Positions 1 through 10,280 are shown, counted from the stretch's first letter. The stretch is DNA of 19,975 bases from Smittium mucronatum (GCA_001953115.1 LSSL01003628.1:1-19975), one strand, 5' to 3'. Numbers and translations: made by a program. The notes: generated by a model not told the origin, from the letters alone.

Positions 1-11
1 CCGAATTTTAA

Positions 12-31
12 TTTTTTTTTTTTTTTTTTTT
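12..31. repeat. T20 homopolymer
   Basis: Twenty consecutive T near the left window edge, in the region assigned to the 5' part of LINE copy A. It may be a reverse-strand A-tail of another insertion truncated by the window or simple slippage; it cannot be resolved here. Confidence 0.7.
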
Positions 32-892
32 GGAATTAGATTTCGAGATAATGATTTTAAAAAGAACGCTCCCATTTACTTCGATAAAGAAAAAAAGAGC
101 AGGAATATACAGACTCTGATATCGATAAAATTGCTATAGCAGAAAATAATACTGCAAAATTAAACAAATCTTTAGACTACATTATTGAAAATCAATTTAA
201 TGTGCCTGAATTTTTTTTTTTTAAACATCTTAAAGATTTTATTTCTAAAATTCGGGAAATTTATAACGAAAAAGTATTGATTTGAGCAAAAGTAAGCTCA
301 AGACAAAAATTTTTTTTATTTAGATTACGGCATGATAATCAACTTGTCTAACACATTGTCTGAAGTTGAGGGAAACTCGATTCAATCTATAAAAAATGAA
401 GCTGATTTCAATAGGGAAGATAATTTTGACACCTAAATTCCGTATTTATCCGATATCGATGCGGACGATCATTATGATTGTATAAAACCAATTATATTAT
501 TGTTTCGACATCATATCAATACTACTATTTAAATGAATCGTTAGCGCCTAATTATATTACGACCAGAAGAATTTTTTTTAGAAAAAGAGTAGGTAAAATA
601 CTCGTACTCAGCTTATAAGAACTATAAAATAAAACAGTAAAGAACCATATTATATATAATTCTTGTTTGAGGGAAGATAAATTTATAGTAAAAAAAATAA
701 AAATGCATCAAAGAACAATGTTTTCACGAGATTTGATCGTGTGACCATACAAAAATAAATCTACAAACTGATGAAATCAAAAAAATCAAAAAATCTTTGA
801 ATTCCAAAATTTGATGAATGATAAATTAATGAAAAATTAAAATGATGAATTACGACCCAAATTCAATCCCCCAAATTATGGATTTAATAACA

Positions 893-1600
893 AGCTCAGG
901 ATGATGATATTTAATACCAAGGGTATAAAAAATTCTGGAAAAGATTAATACCATCTCAACTTTGCCTAGTAAGATATTCTGACACTCCAGGAATGATTCT
1001 TAAATAAATTAGCACACATATACAGACTGCCTGGTTATACTTGTATTTTTGCTAAAACTGACATCATCAAAGGTGGTGCTAGATTACCATTGTCTTTAAG
1101 GAATAAATCTGGAATACTCATAAGCGAGTTCAAATCTTACCAAATCATGAATATCTGGAATTATTCATGATAAAATACCTTAAAGAAAAAGCTTTTGATA
1201 TGCTAATCACCAGTTTTCACATAATAAGCTCTGGAAATCGACGGATTAGGTCAAAAAATGAGATTTTTGGGCATATAAAAAAAATGAAATCAAAATTTAA
1301 AAAATATATTATACTCATGAACTTTAATTTAGACTTCCAGAAGGCAAGTAGGTTTATTATTAGGCTTAGGATGAACCAAAATAAAGCTTAAATAACGATT
1401 TTCTCAGGATATAGATACAATAAAGGTGAAATTGGACTAAAAAATCAATCACATATTCATCACATTTCTGCGGGTCATGGAAAGCTGGTGCAATGCAAAC
1501 AAAAATTATAAAATATGCAACCATATGCAGATTACTGTCGAGTGGAATTTCTATTTTCTCGAAATTCCAGCTAAAAAATATAAAAATTGACATAAAATCA
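893..1600 (+). pseudogene. Apurinic-type endonuclease domain of LINE copy A (broken)
   Basis: Nicks target DNA for target-primed reverse transcription in intact elements. Visible blocks: MIFNTKGIKN near 905, the usual beta-strand start of the domain; LTLQE at 979-993, carrying the catalytic Glu and followed directly by a TGA; then PGYTCIFAK and KGGARLPLSLRNKSG at about 1030-1110 in the same frame; then a frame change into 1167-1391. The GDxN active-site motif reads MNFNLD near 1315-1332, so its Asp is now Asn. A later block, SGYRYNKGEIG followed by IHHI, matches the segment before the domain's end, where IDHI would be expected. The same blocks appear in copy B (KGG then IGFINKYGL), which supports the identification. 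Stops and at least two frame changes make it non-functional. Confidence 0.72.
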
Positions 1601-2189
1601 ATTCTATTGGCTGCCGCAAATTAATCAATAGCAATAAATCATATGTACTGATTTATGAAAATTTGGACATAAATGAACTTTTTAAAGGTTTTATCGATAC
1701 TGAATGTGCGAAATTGAAGCAGCTTCAAGCCACTACATCTCCTACCTAGGTCCAGCCAAAGCCTCTGTCCAAAAAAGCGATTTCTTCCATAAAAAATCTC
1801 TGGAATAAATTTCGAGATTATCGGCTTTGCAAAATCGATCAAAACAATTACTTAATTTACAATCGAATTCTGTTAACGCAATAAAAGCTGATCGCAAATT
1901 TTATTACGATAAAATAATAAAACCTTTATACCAGCAAATTTTAAATGTTGACTTCAGAAACTACTAGAGATAAATCAAATCGTGAACTGCGAACAAGTTT
2001 TAGAGCATTTTAGAATGCTCATTGTACGATAAAAATAAAAATACTATTACTTGAAAAAACAAAAAGCTTGAAATTTGGAGCAATAATTTTGGCGAATTGG
2101 TTAATGATTCTACTGGAAATAGCCACAGTGCCACTAATTGGGAATCACTGCTAACCACAGACTGCAACTACTTCTCAGAATGAGATACC

Positions 2190-3440
2190 ATTATAAGATG
2201 GGCCGAAATAACATCTGCATTATCAGACTACCCAAATAACAAGTCCCTGGTGTTGATGAGATGCTTAGTAAGGTATGAAAACTGGTGGTCTCAGAAAAAG
2301 TTCCAGAGTCGTTAATGGCAAAAATTATTTTCAAATATTTCAATTCAATATAAGATTCTGGGGAAATCGCGAAATTTTCGGACACTAGTATAGTAGTGCC
2401 AGTTCCAAAAAAAGCGATATGAGGGAACCCGATAATCATCGACGATTTTCATTGATTCTAACATTTTTCGAATCTATTATCCAAAATAATAGCTACAAAA
2501 TCGGCACATATCGATAAAAAATACGAAAATTCAGTCAAAGATTATGCTAGGTTCCGAAATTTAGAAGAGCGCGCTGCTCAAGCAACCTTGCTATACTAAA
2601 TTTTATGAAAAAGAAAAAGAAAAAGAAAAAGACCTACATATGCTATATAGACTAAAGCAAAGCCTATGACCGAGTGCCTCATACCGCACTGCTATACGAA
2701 CTAAAGGCAATTGGGATTGAAGGTAAGTTATTCGAAGCTAACCGAAGTCTGTATAAATACTTGGAAATAATTGTGAGGATTGGAGAAACTATATACAAAC
2801 CTACCGACTACCTGTGTGGGCTGCGAGAAGGATTTCCAGCGTCACCAACACTCTTACATTATTAAATTAACGATCTTTTCAAGGGAATCAGTTTTACTTA
2901 TGTCCCTGGACTCAACTCTAGGATATTTGGGCTGCTCTTTGCCGATGATGCAGTGCTATTGGCCATTCATAGACCGATATGGGAATGGCATTAAATCATA
3001 TAACTGATTGACCGAATGCATAGGAAATGAATGTGAATGATTCAAGTAAGGTGTGATAAATGTAGCTCTTCCCAGATCGCCCGATCTGATATTACATTTT
3101 CAAAAAATCCAAAATACTTATCAGTACACATATTTTGGGTATATTATAAACAATAAATATGACGTCTCAGGGACCATCAAAACCAACTGATTAAAGTTCA
3201 TAAAGGTATTATACACCGCGTATAGCTTCTTGAAACGTAGATACGCAAATGTTAGCCTAAAATTATAATTCATAATTTGTTATGTGTCTATTGGTTGTTA
3301 CTGAGAACAGACCTTTGGTATGAGCTAAGCCTGAGTCAAAAAGATCCAAGCCAAAATCGAAAAAGCTATCCTACTAGTAGCCAGTTTGCTCAAGTCTGTC
3401 GCCATGTAACGGATTCGAACAGAATTGGGAATGAAATAAG
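2190..3440 (+). pseudogene. Reverse transcriptase domain of LINE copy A (broken)
   Basis: RNA-directed DNA polymerase of the retrotransposon. Motifs in order: VPGVDEML and VPVPKK of the fingers (about 2230-2420); FRNLEERAAQATLLY (frame 2, near 2550-2596); YID-stop-SKAYDRVP, motif A with its catalytic Asp (frame 1, about 2644-2680); CGLREGFPASP, motif B (2815-2847); VPGL then RIFGLLFADDAVLLA, with both catalytic Asp of FADD intact at 2938-2949; YTYFGYI, motif E (from 3125, frame 2); and a thumb block FGMS then IQAKIEKAI (about 3315-3370). The motif A to FADD stretch stays in one frame, interrupted by stops at Tyr positions (TAA in place of TAT or TAC, 2653-2655 and 2863-2865). The frame changes at the AAAAAG repeat and again after FADD. 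Identification is firm; function is lost. Confidence 0.92.
2608..2631 (+). repeat. (AAAAAG)4 hexanucleotide repeat inside the RT
   Basis: Four perfect AAAAAG units lie where related elements have a short Lys/Arg-rich stretch before RT motif A. Upstream coding sense is in frame 2 (ending LLY at 2596) and downstream in frame 1. The frame therefore changes at or beside the repeat, consistent with slippage. Confidence 0.8.
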
Positions 3441-3479
3441 TCTTCTTAAAAGCTAGCAAAGCTCGATAGTGTGTTTATC

Positions 3480-3874
3480 ACAAGTGACCAAGTTTAAAAA
3501 ATTGGATTGCCGACCTCATTTAGTCGTAAATCAAGGCCAAAATAACCACCCGGGCGACCGGCAGCAAAAGACTGATAAAAAATATTTTCTTTCAAAATTC
3601 AAAAGGAGAAATGCTAACACCATAGTAGACAGGAAAAATAAAAATAAACAGTCTAAAATCAGCCAGAAGACTGAAAAATTGGCGGAAAAGAAAACTGGGT
3701 GGATCTTCAGCTGGAATACTCTGACCTGAAGCTTGGCCTCCAGAAAATCGGTATAATGCGAATGGGAGCTTTCCGTACCATCCAGTTATTATAAATATGA
3801 AATTTTTAGAAGAAAAAGTAAATTTTTATTAGCCCTTTTGCAAAATTGATGCGCCTGAAAAAGTAAAAAACATC
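3480..3874 (+). pseudogene. C-terminal linker and Cys/His finger of LINE copy A, 5' half
   Basis: Downstream of the RT thumb, a basic stretch (IVDRKNKNKQSKISQKTEK, about 3620-3680) leads to KIGIMRMGAFRTIQ (about 3740-3785) and then to PFCKIDAPEKVKNIL (3833-3877). This matches the C-terminal zinc-finger region of APE-type LINEs, normally C-x2-C then H-x(3-5)-C. The first Cys is now a TAG stop (3830-3832), the second Cys is TGC at 3839-3841 and the His position reads Asn. The coding sense then stops at the inserted element and resumes at 4695 with the last Cys. The finger is thought to help bind element RNA or target DNA; that role is family knowledge, not visible here. Confidence 0.7.
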
Positions 3875-3879
3875 TTAAT
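3875..3879. other. Left target-site duplication (TTAAT) of the MITE
   Basis: TTAAT abuts the left inverted repeat and recurs at the right end. It contains the TTAA used by piggyBac-type transposases. Confidence 0.75.
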
Positions 3880-4690
3880 CCCTTTTAGAGTCTGAATCCC
3901 AAAAATAGAATAATTGATAAGTTCTACACACGCCCATAGAACCATAAAATTTATTATAAATTAATTAAGTAAAGAATGGTTACATTTTAGTCAGCTATAA
4001 AGAAGATCCAACATAAATAACTAAAAATATATTGATGATTTTTGTTCTAAAAATCTATTATTCTATGTAGCTATGTAGAAGTTATTAACAAAAACTATAA
4101 AAATATGAAGAAAGTGGTGAATAATATTTTAAGAAATATATGTTGGAAAATAAATCTCAAAAAAAAAAAAACTAGTTGTTTTAGGCGACAAATCTATTTG
4201 AAAAACGGTTTACAATGCGATTATTATTTGGTATCATCAAATTATTTTTTCGTATAAAAATTCAAACATTCTAAAATTCTGGATTCATTCAGAAAAGAAT
4301 TTAGTTGCTGATCGGAAAAAGCCCCATATGATCTTTTTTTATTCGCTGTAGACCTCAAATATTTTCAACTAATAAAAATGCATAAATCCCAATATTTATA
4401 CCATTTCAGAAAAAAAAACAGTTACAGGTCGGAAATAGCCACTTATAAGCTTTTTTTATTCGTTTTAACGTTCAAATATATCTAAATTATAATAATGACT
4501 TACACTCTAATACATTCTAGTAAATTAATTCAAAAATTAATTTTTCTATTCATGAATTATTTTCTAAAAAATTGTATATTTTTATATTCCAGCCCGTGTA
4601 TTAAAACATAAAATATTTATTTTTGAAATTAAGCTCAGAATTTTTTACCAGTTTCGATATTTTTATGTATAATTTCGGCCCCTAAAAGGG
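3880..4690. mobile_element. Non-autonomous TIR element (piggyBac-like MITE) inserted in LINE copy A
   Basis: The left end reads CCCTTTTAGAGT (3880-3891) and the right end, read on the minus strand from 4690, reads CCCTTTTAGGGG: 10 of 12 match. Both ends abut TTAAT (3875-3879 and 4691-4695), a direct repeat expected from target duplication. The insert carries no coding sense, while LINE coding sense is present on both sides and becomes continuous when the insert and one repeat are removed. A CCY-type terminus with a TTAA target is the hallmark of piggyBac-family transposons, so a transposase-less relative is the best call. The flush repeat is five bases rather than four, which may be a chance or extra T, so another TTAA-type superfamily is possible. 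It has an internal tandem repeat. Confidence 0.78.
4304..4537. repeat. Two degenerate ~117-bp tandem units inside the MITE
   Basis: Unit 1 starts at 4304 (GTTGCTGATCGGAAAAAGCC) and unit 2 at 4421 (GTTACAGGTCGGAAATAGCC). Each is followed by a T-run, ATTCG and a TTCAAATAT-like or CTCAAATAT-like stretch at matching offsets: the CG is at 4344 and 4461, 117 bases apart. A third, more degenerate unit may precede them (T-run, CG at 4251, then TTCAAACATT). The repeat lies wholly within the inserted element and so belongs to it, not to the LINE. Confidence 0.65.
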
Positions 4691-4695
4691 TTAAT
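4691..4695. other. Right target-site duplication (TTAAT) of the MITE
   Basis: TTAAT follows directly after the right inverted repeat. Joining the left LINE flank to this copy gives codons TTA ATA TAT TGC, which restore the reading frame and place the expected last Cys of the finger. Confidence 0.75.
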
Positions 4696-5034
4696 ATATT
4701 GCTATCCATGGGTTAGACAGTGGTTTGAGACGATCTAATGGTTCATACCTGAACAGATCCGCTCAGAAAGTAAAAAAAAATCTATCAAATTTCAATTAAT
4801 CATGGCTGGAGATAGTTGGAAAACTCTTTAAAGGAGAGGAGTCTAATCATAATTTGAGTCAGCTACAAGCTGACGCCACAGAATTTAAATTTGTGCTTGA
4901 AACAACCAAATTTTTGATCGAAATACGCATCTCAAGAAAAATTAAGCTGTCGGGTATTAGAGATTATACAAACCCCTTGAACCAACGATCTCGCAATATG
5001 GAGCTGCTAGAGCAGAAGAGGGGAGTTGGGTGAA
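4691..5034 (+). pseudogene. C-terminal end of LINE copy A, downstream of the MITE
   Basis: Coding sense resumes at the right target repeat with YCYPWVRQWFETI, a stop, then WFIPEQIRSE (to about 4770). After a frame change it continues with SNHNLSQLQADATEFKFVLE and SRKIKLSGIRDYTNPLNQRS (about 4840-4995) and MELLEQKRGVG up to a TGA at 5031-5033. The FETI-WFIPE block recurs in the fragment at 11590-12251 (SETICWFIPEL). The DYTNPLN block has a counterpart in copy B (DVNRSKDPLN, about 11280-11310). The TGA at 5031 is therefore a plausible original stop of the element's ORF. No function is assigned to this tail. Confidence 0.7.
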
Positions 5035-5128
5035 GTTTTTTCGAAAAATTTTCGCTTTATTTTAATTTTTTTAAATTGGTTTTTAGAACTATTTATTAAA
5101 TTTAAAATAAATTTTCCGTAAAAAAAAG
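4998..5128 (+). repeat. 3' terminus of LINE copy A (end of ORF plus 3' UTR and A-run)
   Basis: This 131-base end starts ATGGAGCTGCTAGAGCAG and ends AAATTTAAAATAAATTTTCC followed by an A-run. Related ends occur at 11326-11442, 11453-11584 and 12151-12251. The recurrence marks it as the conserved LINE 3' end, the part normally recognised by the RT at priming, and fixes the right boundary of copy A near 5128. Confidence 0.75.
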
Positions 5129-6283
5129 AGTCATATACGAACTGAAAAAGAATAATTTAAATTTATACTGTAAAATTCCAAATTTATGATTGGTATCCGC
5201 ACGTCACAAGCATTTAGGTTGTACAGTTTAAGCAATACAACAGCTCCCTTCAAAAAATTTCTTCGAGATATGGAAACACCTCTTTTGTTTCCCTAAGCTT
5301 TTTTTTAAAAAAAGAATCAGAAAACACGAATAAGCTACATAAAATTGTCTTTGTTAGTATATTCCATTTTATTGTGGTATTTTATCATCCAATTTATAGT
5401 AAATTCTAAAAACCATAAAAGTTAACAGTTTAGAATTAACCTCAGAAGTGTACACTTGTTACAAATATACCAGAAAAAGTATACTAAATAGAAAAAACAG
5501 TTCTCTTATTGTTTATGTGTGGTAAAAATCACTTCTCAAATCGATAGATTTTAAAATATGAAACGAGAGCCAATAAAACCCAAGTTTAATTCTTTTAAAG
5601 ATGATCAATTTTGTCACCAGTGTAAAATAAATTAAACAATGAGAAATTGCTTCTGAAACTTCGTGTATTAATTAAAAAAATAATTGTACTGTATTAAAAA
5701 TGCTTCGTCGAATTTTGCGGAGTTTAAACAAAGCTAACATCCAATAATATCAAAATTTGTAATTTTGTCAAAAAAAATTAGAAAAATTTCAGTTTTTAAG
5801 CCTAAAAAAACTTAGGAAAAAAAGTACAAATTGTCAAATTGGTGCACTTCCGCAATACTGTACTATGAATAAATAAATTAAGATGAAGTTCTAAAGCTTT
5901 GCTTAATAATTAAAAGGGATTGAAGAAGTCAATATCTATCTCTGAAAAAAGTTTGGAGTGAATGCGGCGACTAAAAAAATTGCAAATTCCTAACTTTTTA
6001 CCCCAGATAGAAGCGTGACCCTAATCTCCTAATCTTTTATATTTAATTCGTTAGAATTGCTCAAATTCATCAATTCGATAAATTTGGACGCTTTATCCAA
6101 TAAAATTTAATATTTTACAAACTATATTCAAAAAATACAAAAATAAAAAATAAAAATTCTTAGACAGCAAATCTGGATGCAAATCTTCTGATTAAACGGG
6201 TTAAAGAGATGAATAAATTCCATTATATAGATTCCGCTAGCGAATGATCCATCAAATTAAATTCTCACAACAATCCTATAAAA
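5129..6283. other. AT-rich spacer without a recognisable gene
   Basis: I find no supported coding region, RNA gene or complete repeat. Its distal part may be the 5' UTR or internal promoter of LINE copy B, whose candidate first ATG is at 6284. AAAAGGGATT at 5914-5923 resembles a MITE end but has no partner. Confidence 0.5.
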
Positions 6284-6970
6284 ATGGCAAATTCGGATAT
6301 ATAAAACAGTGAAAACACAAAATTACCAAAAAATATCAAACCAGACGCTACCGAAAACGTGGAGGTTTCCATAAGATATCTTTTGGACGAAACCCCACAA
6401 AAAATATCAAAAAGATCTGCTCTATGGGATCAGATAAAAAGCTTGGGGTGAGCTGGGCCCAGTTTAGTGATGAAGGTGGAGGTAATTTCAAATTTCAGAA
6501 AATTTATCTAATCATATTCCAAATTTATATTTTAATATGCAGGAGGATTTTGACGCCCGAAAAGCCTATTTTGTTTTTCATTCATTATCAGATGCCAAAC
6601 ATCCGATCTAGGAATATATTATATATGGAGAGAAAAGGATTGAGTTTTATCAGATAATTGGATAATAGGAAAATGTATCTGTATCATATAATCCCAGATA
6701 CAGGGATTAGATATTATATCCCTCACCAAATTAATCAGCGAAAACATGGGAGCTCTAGGAATGATGAAGAATTAAGTGCATGGTTTATAAGAAGCACAAA
6801 ATTGTTCCTTCCTTTCGTAATCAAGATATTTTTCTGTAAAAGCGATATTGATACTGAGCTACCACTATTATTGATAAATTACGATGGTAAAATATAATCT
6901 TTTTACCAAGGCTGTAAGTCTGCATGTAGTTTCTGCAAACAAGATGGAAATTGGAAATCCAAAATGCTGT
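6284..6970 (+). pseudogene. N-terminal gag-like region with zinc-knuckle relic of LINE copy B
   Basis: From ATG 6284 one frame reads MANSDI, a stop, then NSENTKLPKNIKPDATENVE and VSIRYLLDETPQKISKRSAL, to about 6450, before decaying. A second readable stretch (6658-6897, IRYYIPHQINQRKHG then DTELPLLLINYDGKI) leads to CKSACSFCKQDGNWKSKM (about 6913-6966). The latter fits the retroelement knuckle C-x2-C-x4-H-x4-C: both Cys are present (6925 and 6934), His is now Asn (6949) and the last Cys is Met (6964). In LINEs such a module binds element RNA; that is family knowledge. Whether it was a separate ORF1 or the N-terminus of one long ORF cannot be decided, but no obvious second start is seen before the endonuclease. 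Confidence 0.6.
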
Positions 6971-8029
6971 GAAATCAAACTTCAAAAATCTCTTATAAAA
7001 AAATTTGGTTAAAATACATACACTTGAATAAAAGTAATTGAAAAAAATTTACCCCAATGTCCAGAGACTATGTTCATAATGAAAAATTTCCATAGATAAT
7101 TGATAAAAATGAACTATTGATCACTGGAGTAAACAATAATAATTTTTTTTCAAAAAATCACCCTATTATGTAAATAATATGGAAATAAGATTAAAAAATC
7201 CCCACTAAAAAGAAGAGGGAAAAGCGCAGACTCTATTAAGGGGATAAAAACCATATCTATTTTATCTTAAAAGATTAAACCTGTACAATGAATAAGGATG
7301 ATGTAAAAACTATAAATATTGAGAATTTGGGGAAGATATCACCCGAAAATTTGACAAATGCTGACCTTTAAATTTACTTTGTAAGAGAGGAGTTATCTTA
7401 AATATGTGTTTTTGAGCTATCTATTACAGAAAATTATCGTAAAATAGACTGAAAAATATCAAAAATCAAGTTATAATAACACACATAGCTATTACGATCT
7501 CATATCGGAAAAATATATGGAATTGGCTAGAAATTTCAGGAATGTTGATATCACAGTTGATCAATTTATGAATTTAGAAAATACTGTTTTTGAATAACTA
7601 AAATCTAAACATCTATCCCATATCAATGGGAAGTCATCGGAACAATATGACCTTCATATTACCGATCCATTAATTAAATTGCTAATAGAAAATCTTGAAA
7701 ACTCCAAAAAAAAATACAAAATAAAAATGAGTAGATAAAAATAATAAAATAGTGATATTTAATTTCCTAGAATAAGGCACAGAAGCAGTAAAACCTAACT
7801 TTTTACAATAAACTGACCTCAAATCCGAGAATTTATATATCAAAAAAATTAAATAAAAAGATACAAACTTTAGAAATGAGGCTTATGCTTTTAATGGAAA
7901 CCAATTATTTCTCAGAAAACCAGAAATCATCAAAGTCCAAATATATTAAGAACAAAATAAGAATAGAAATCATTAAAAAAATAGAAAAAAACCAAAAATT
8001 AGCAAAATTTTGCTTGATTGCAGTACCAG
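6971..8029 (+). other. Linker region of LINE copy B, little recognisable
   Basis: Very A-rich sequence between the zinc-knuckle relic and the endonuclease. Short coding-like scraps occur (LENTVFE near 7575-7597 and PLIKLLIENLENSKK near 7668-7710), consistent with a poorly conserved linker of the element's ORF. No domain is identified and no separate gene is supported. Confidence 0.45.
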
Positions 8030-8889
8030 TACATTAAAAGTGATGAAGTTTAATATTTATGAATCAAATCTGCAAAACTTGAACTAAAAATTATGCTTAT
8101 AATTTTTTTAATATATATTTTAGTAATATGAAGCATTTTTAAATAAAAAATCACATTTCTGTAAAATATTTGATTATACTACTATCGAATTTAAGTTAGC
8201 GAATAAAAAAAGGAGGGAAAAAGCTCTTGATAGGATTCATAAATAAATATGGACTATAAATTAATGATTTTGTAAATAATTCCATCTGGATTACAGGAAT
8301 AATCTAGGGAAAAACAAAAAAACATATCATTTTTAAAATTATGATAGTTATGTACACATACCTTCATGGGGGTTTAGGAACTAAATTTCCATATAAAAAA
8401 CCAATTCATACTTATAAATAAATTTATCACCGAATATCCTAAACTGCTTTCAAGTGACTTCAAAATGGAGACCGCTAAAAGCTACCATCTCCTTGGTAAA
8501 TCTGGTATAAATTTTGATCACGCACAAGTATATAATTCACTAGTATCAAGATGGAATAAGAATACTATGAGCCAAATGATTGATAATATATTTTAATATA
8601 ATATGGGATGAAGGCCAAACTAATGCATCACCAACAAATTTGTAGAAATCCTGAAAATTATGCTATAACTGCAGAGTGGGATTTAGCAACAATCTCAGCA
8701 CCCATTCTAAAAAGGAAAATCAACGTGATAAAAATTGAATATGTAAAAGACCAATTAATTTCAAGCAACCGATTCATTCTATTGGAAGCTGATCGAATCG
8801 ACATTATAAAATGTTCTAAAATGCTAATGTATTTAATATGGTATGAATCAGACCGATTAGGTGCTACAATCTATATCTCCGGTCTCTGA
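8030..8889 (+). pseudogene. Apurinic-type endonuclease domain of LINE copy B (broken)
   Basis: The domain opens with STLKVMKFNIYESNLQN near 8031, the counterpart of MIFNTKGIKN in copy A. One frame from 8209 to 8413 holds KGGKKLLIGFINKYGL, INDFVNNSIWITGII and IIFKIMIVMYTYLHGG, broken only by TAA (8257) and TAG. SSDFKMETAKSYHLL (about 8450-8494) carries the GDxN position as SDFK, keeping the Asp (8456-8458). FDHAQVYNSL, SRWNKNTM and MIDNIF follow to about 8595. ENYAITAEWDLATISAPIL (about 8652-8710) matches the domain's end, where SDH is expected and AT is read. The stretch up to 8887 is the start of the linker to the RT. Inactive because of stops and changed active-site positions. Confidence 0.72.
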
Positions 8890-9289
8890 TCAATTTTTTT
8901 TTTATCTGACAAAAAAATAAAAAAGATAAAAAAAATAAAAAAAATCATGAAAAAACAAAAAAATCTTTAAACTACTAACTAATATCGAAATTGATATTGA
9001 AGCTTATGTAATGACAAAAAATGATGCTGAGAGATAAAAAAAATTCGACAAATATTTTTAAAAAAAATACCGGAAAAAATAAATGAGTATCTAAGTTCAA
9101 ATGATCCACGAAAAATGTGGAATTTAATCAAATAATCAACAGGAAAAATTAAAAATAGTACTTCGTAAGGCCCTTTATTTGATATTAACAAAATTTAGTA
9201 AAAGATAACGAGTCAAAGCTAAAATTTTGGGTAAATCACTTTAAAAGACTTGCATTAGATACTACTGAGAACAGTAGGTCTGTTGAAGA

Positions 9290-10280
9290 TTGGGAGAATA
9301 TAATAAGCTGTGATGCTGAACCCTTCTCAGAATTTTAAGAGCAAATAAAATGGAAATAAATAATAGCTGACTGAGTATTACAAAATAAAAAAACTCCGGG
9401 GACCCATGGAGCCCAGAATAAGATATGGAAACTAGTCAGCAACGAAAGTTCACCAGATTAAAAAATGGCTAGAGGTATTTTTGAAAATTTAAAAAAAATC
9501 TGGGACACCGGAGAAGTTTCTGCAATAATTTAATGAGAATTGCGGTCCCCTTACCCAAAAAATGAATCCTAATTGGCCCAAAAAAATACCTCGATATATA
9601 GCTTATACCTACCTTCATTGAAATTCTGTCCAAAGTTTTAGACAATAAAATTTCGGCAATTATTATAAATATAAAAAATATCTAAAGAACAATGTCACTT
9701 CAAGAAAAGTGAGAAGCGTTTTCTTCAAGCTAAAATTGTGTATGGAATCTTAAAAACAAGGAATCTGGTGGGCATGGAAAATGGATAGGTTTTATTGACT
9801 TCTCAAAAACCTATGACCTTTTCTCTCACATGGCTCTGATATATAAAATTAGGAGCATGGAGATAGGCGAGAAAATCCTAAATATTATTATATGGCTTTA
9901 TGAATCACCAAAAATTAGAATAAATATAGAAAATGAAACAGCTTTTAAATTCAAAAACAAATGTGGAGCTCAGAAAGGATCTCCGGAATCACCAATAAAA
10001 TGAAAAAAAATTATTAACTAGATTTTTAATGGTATGGAGGGAGTATATTTAATCCGCTAGGGAAGAAAATAATAGGACTGATATTAGCCAATGATCGGTA
10101 GAATATCAAATACGCAGGAGTCACTTCAAAATTCATCAAACCCACTTTCTAATTAGAACAATACTTGGAAAATGAAAATCAATGACTCGAAGCGCGGAAT
10201 TCTCTAAATTAGTCCAAAATTGAATTATAAATTAACGGTACAGAGAAAATTTTTATAACATCTTAAAAAATACATTATCC
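9290..10280 (+). pseudogene. Reverse transcriptase domain of LINE copy B (broken, catalytic Asp lost)
   Basis: Motifs in order: TPGTHGAQNKIWKLV (about 9392-9436); MARGIFENLKKIWDTGEV (about 9463-9520); FIDFSKTYD, motif A with its Asp (9791-9817); a region LIYKIRSMEIGEKILNIIIW before motif B; CGAQKGSPESP (9962-9994); NGMEGVY, a frame change, then NPLGKKIIGLILANDR, where the catalytic FADD box reads LAND (10084-10095). The first Asp of that box is thus Asn and the preceding Phe is Leu. After it comes WLEARN-like sequence (with a stop in place of Trp) and a Ser/Lys block typical of the palm. Losing the metal-binding Asp alone would inactivate the enzyme, in addition to the many stops. Confidence 0.88.

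Larger units (their letters stand above)
1..5128 (+). mobile_element. LINE copy A: decayed APE-type non-LTR retrotransposon, 5' end outside window
   Basis: Recognisable blocks lie in the expected order on the plus strand: an apurinic-endonuclease-like domain (about 893-1600), a reverse transcriptase (about 2190-3440), a lysine-rich linker and C-terminal Cys/His finger (about 3480-3874, continuing at 4691), a C-terminal tail to about 5034 and a 3' UTR ending in an A-run at 5128. That order is typical of LINEs with an N-terminal APE endonuclease. Every domain is broken by in-frame stops and frameshifts, so this is a fossil. The first 890 bases, with a T20 run near the left edge, should hold the linker between the zinc-knuckle region and the endonuclease, but I see only scraps of coding sense there. 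An 811-bp DNA element interrupts the copy at 3880-4690. The extent of the 5' portion is inferred; the RT and 3' end are seen directly. Confidence 0.85.

Noticed and set aside
5906..5924. AAAAGGGATT resembling a second MITE right end
   Set aside because: Only about ten bases match. Sequence upstream does not resemble the MITE interior, and no partner end with a matching direct repeat was found.
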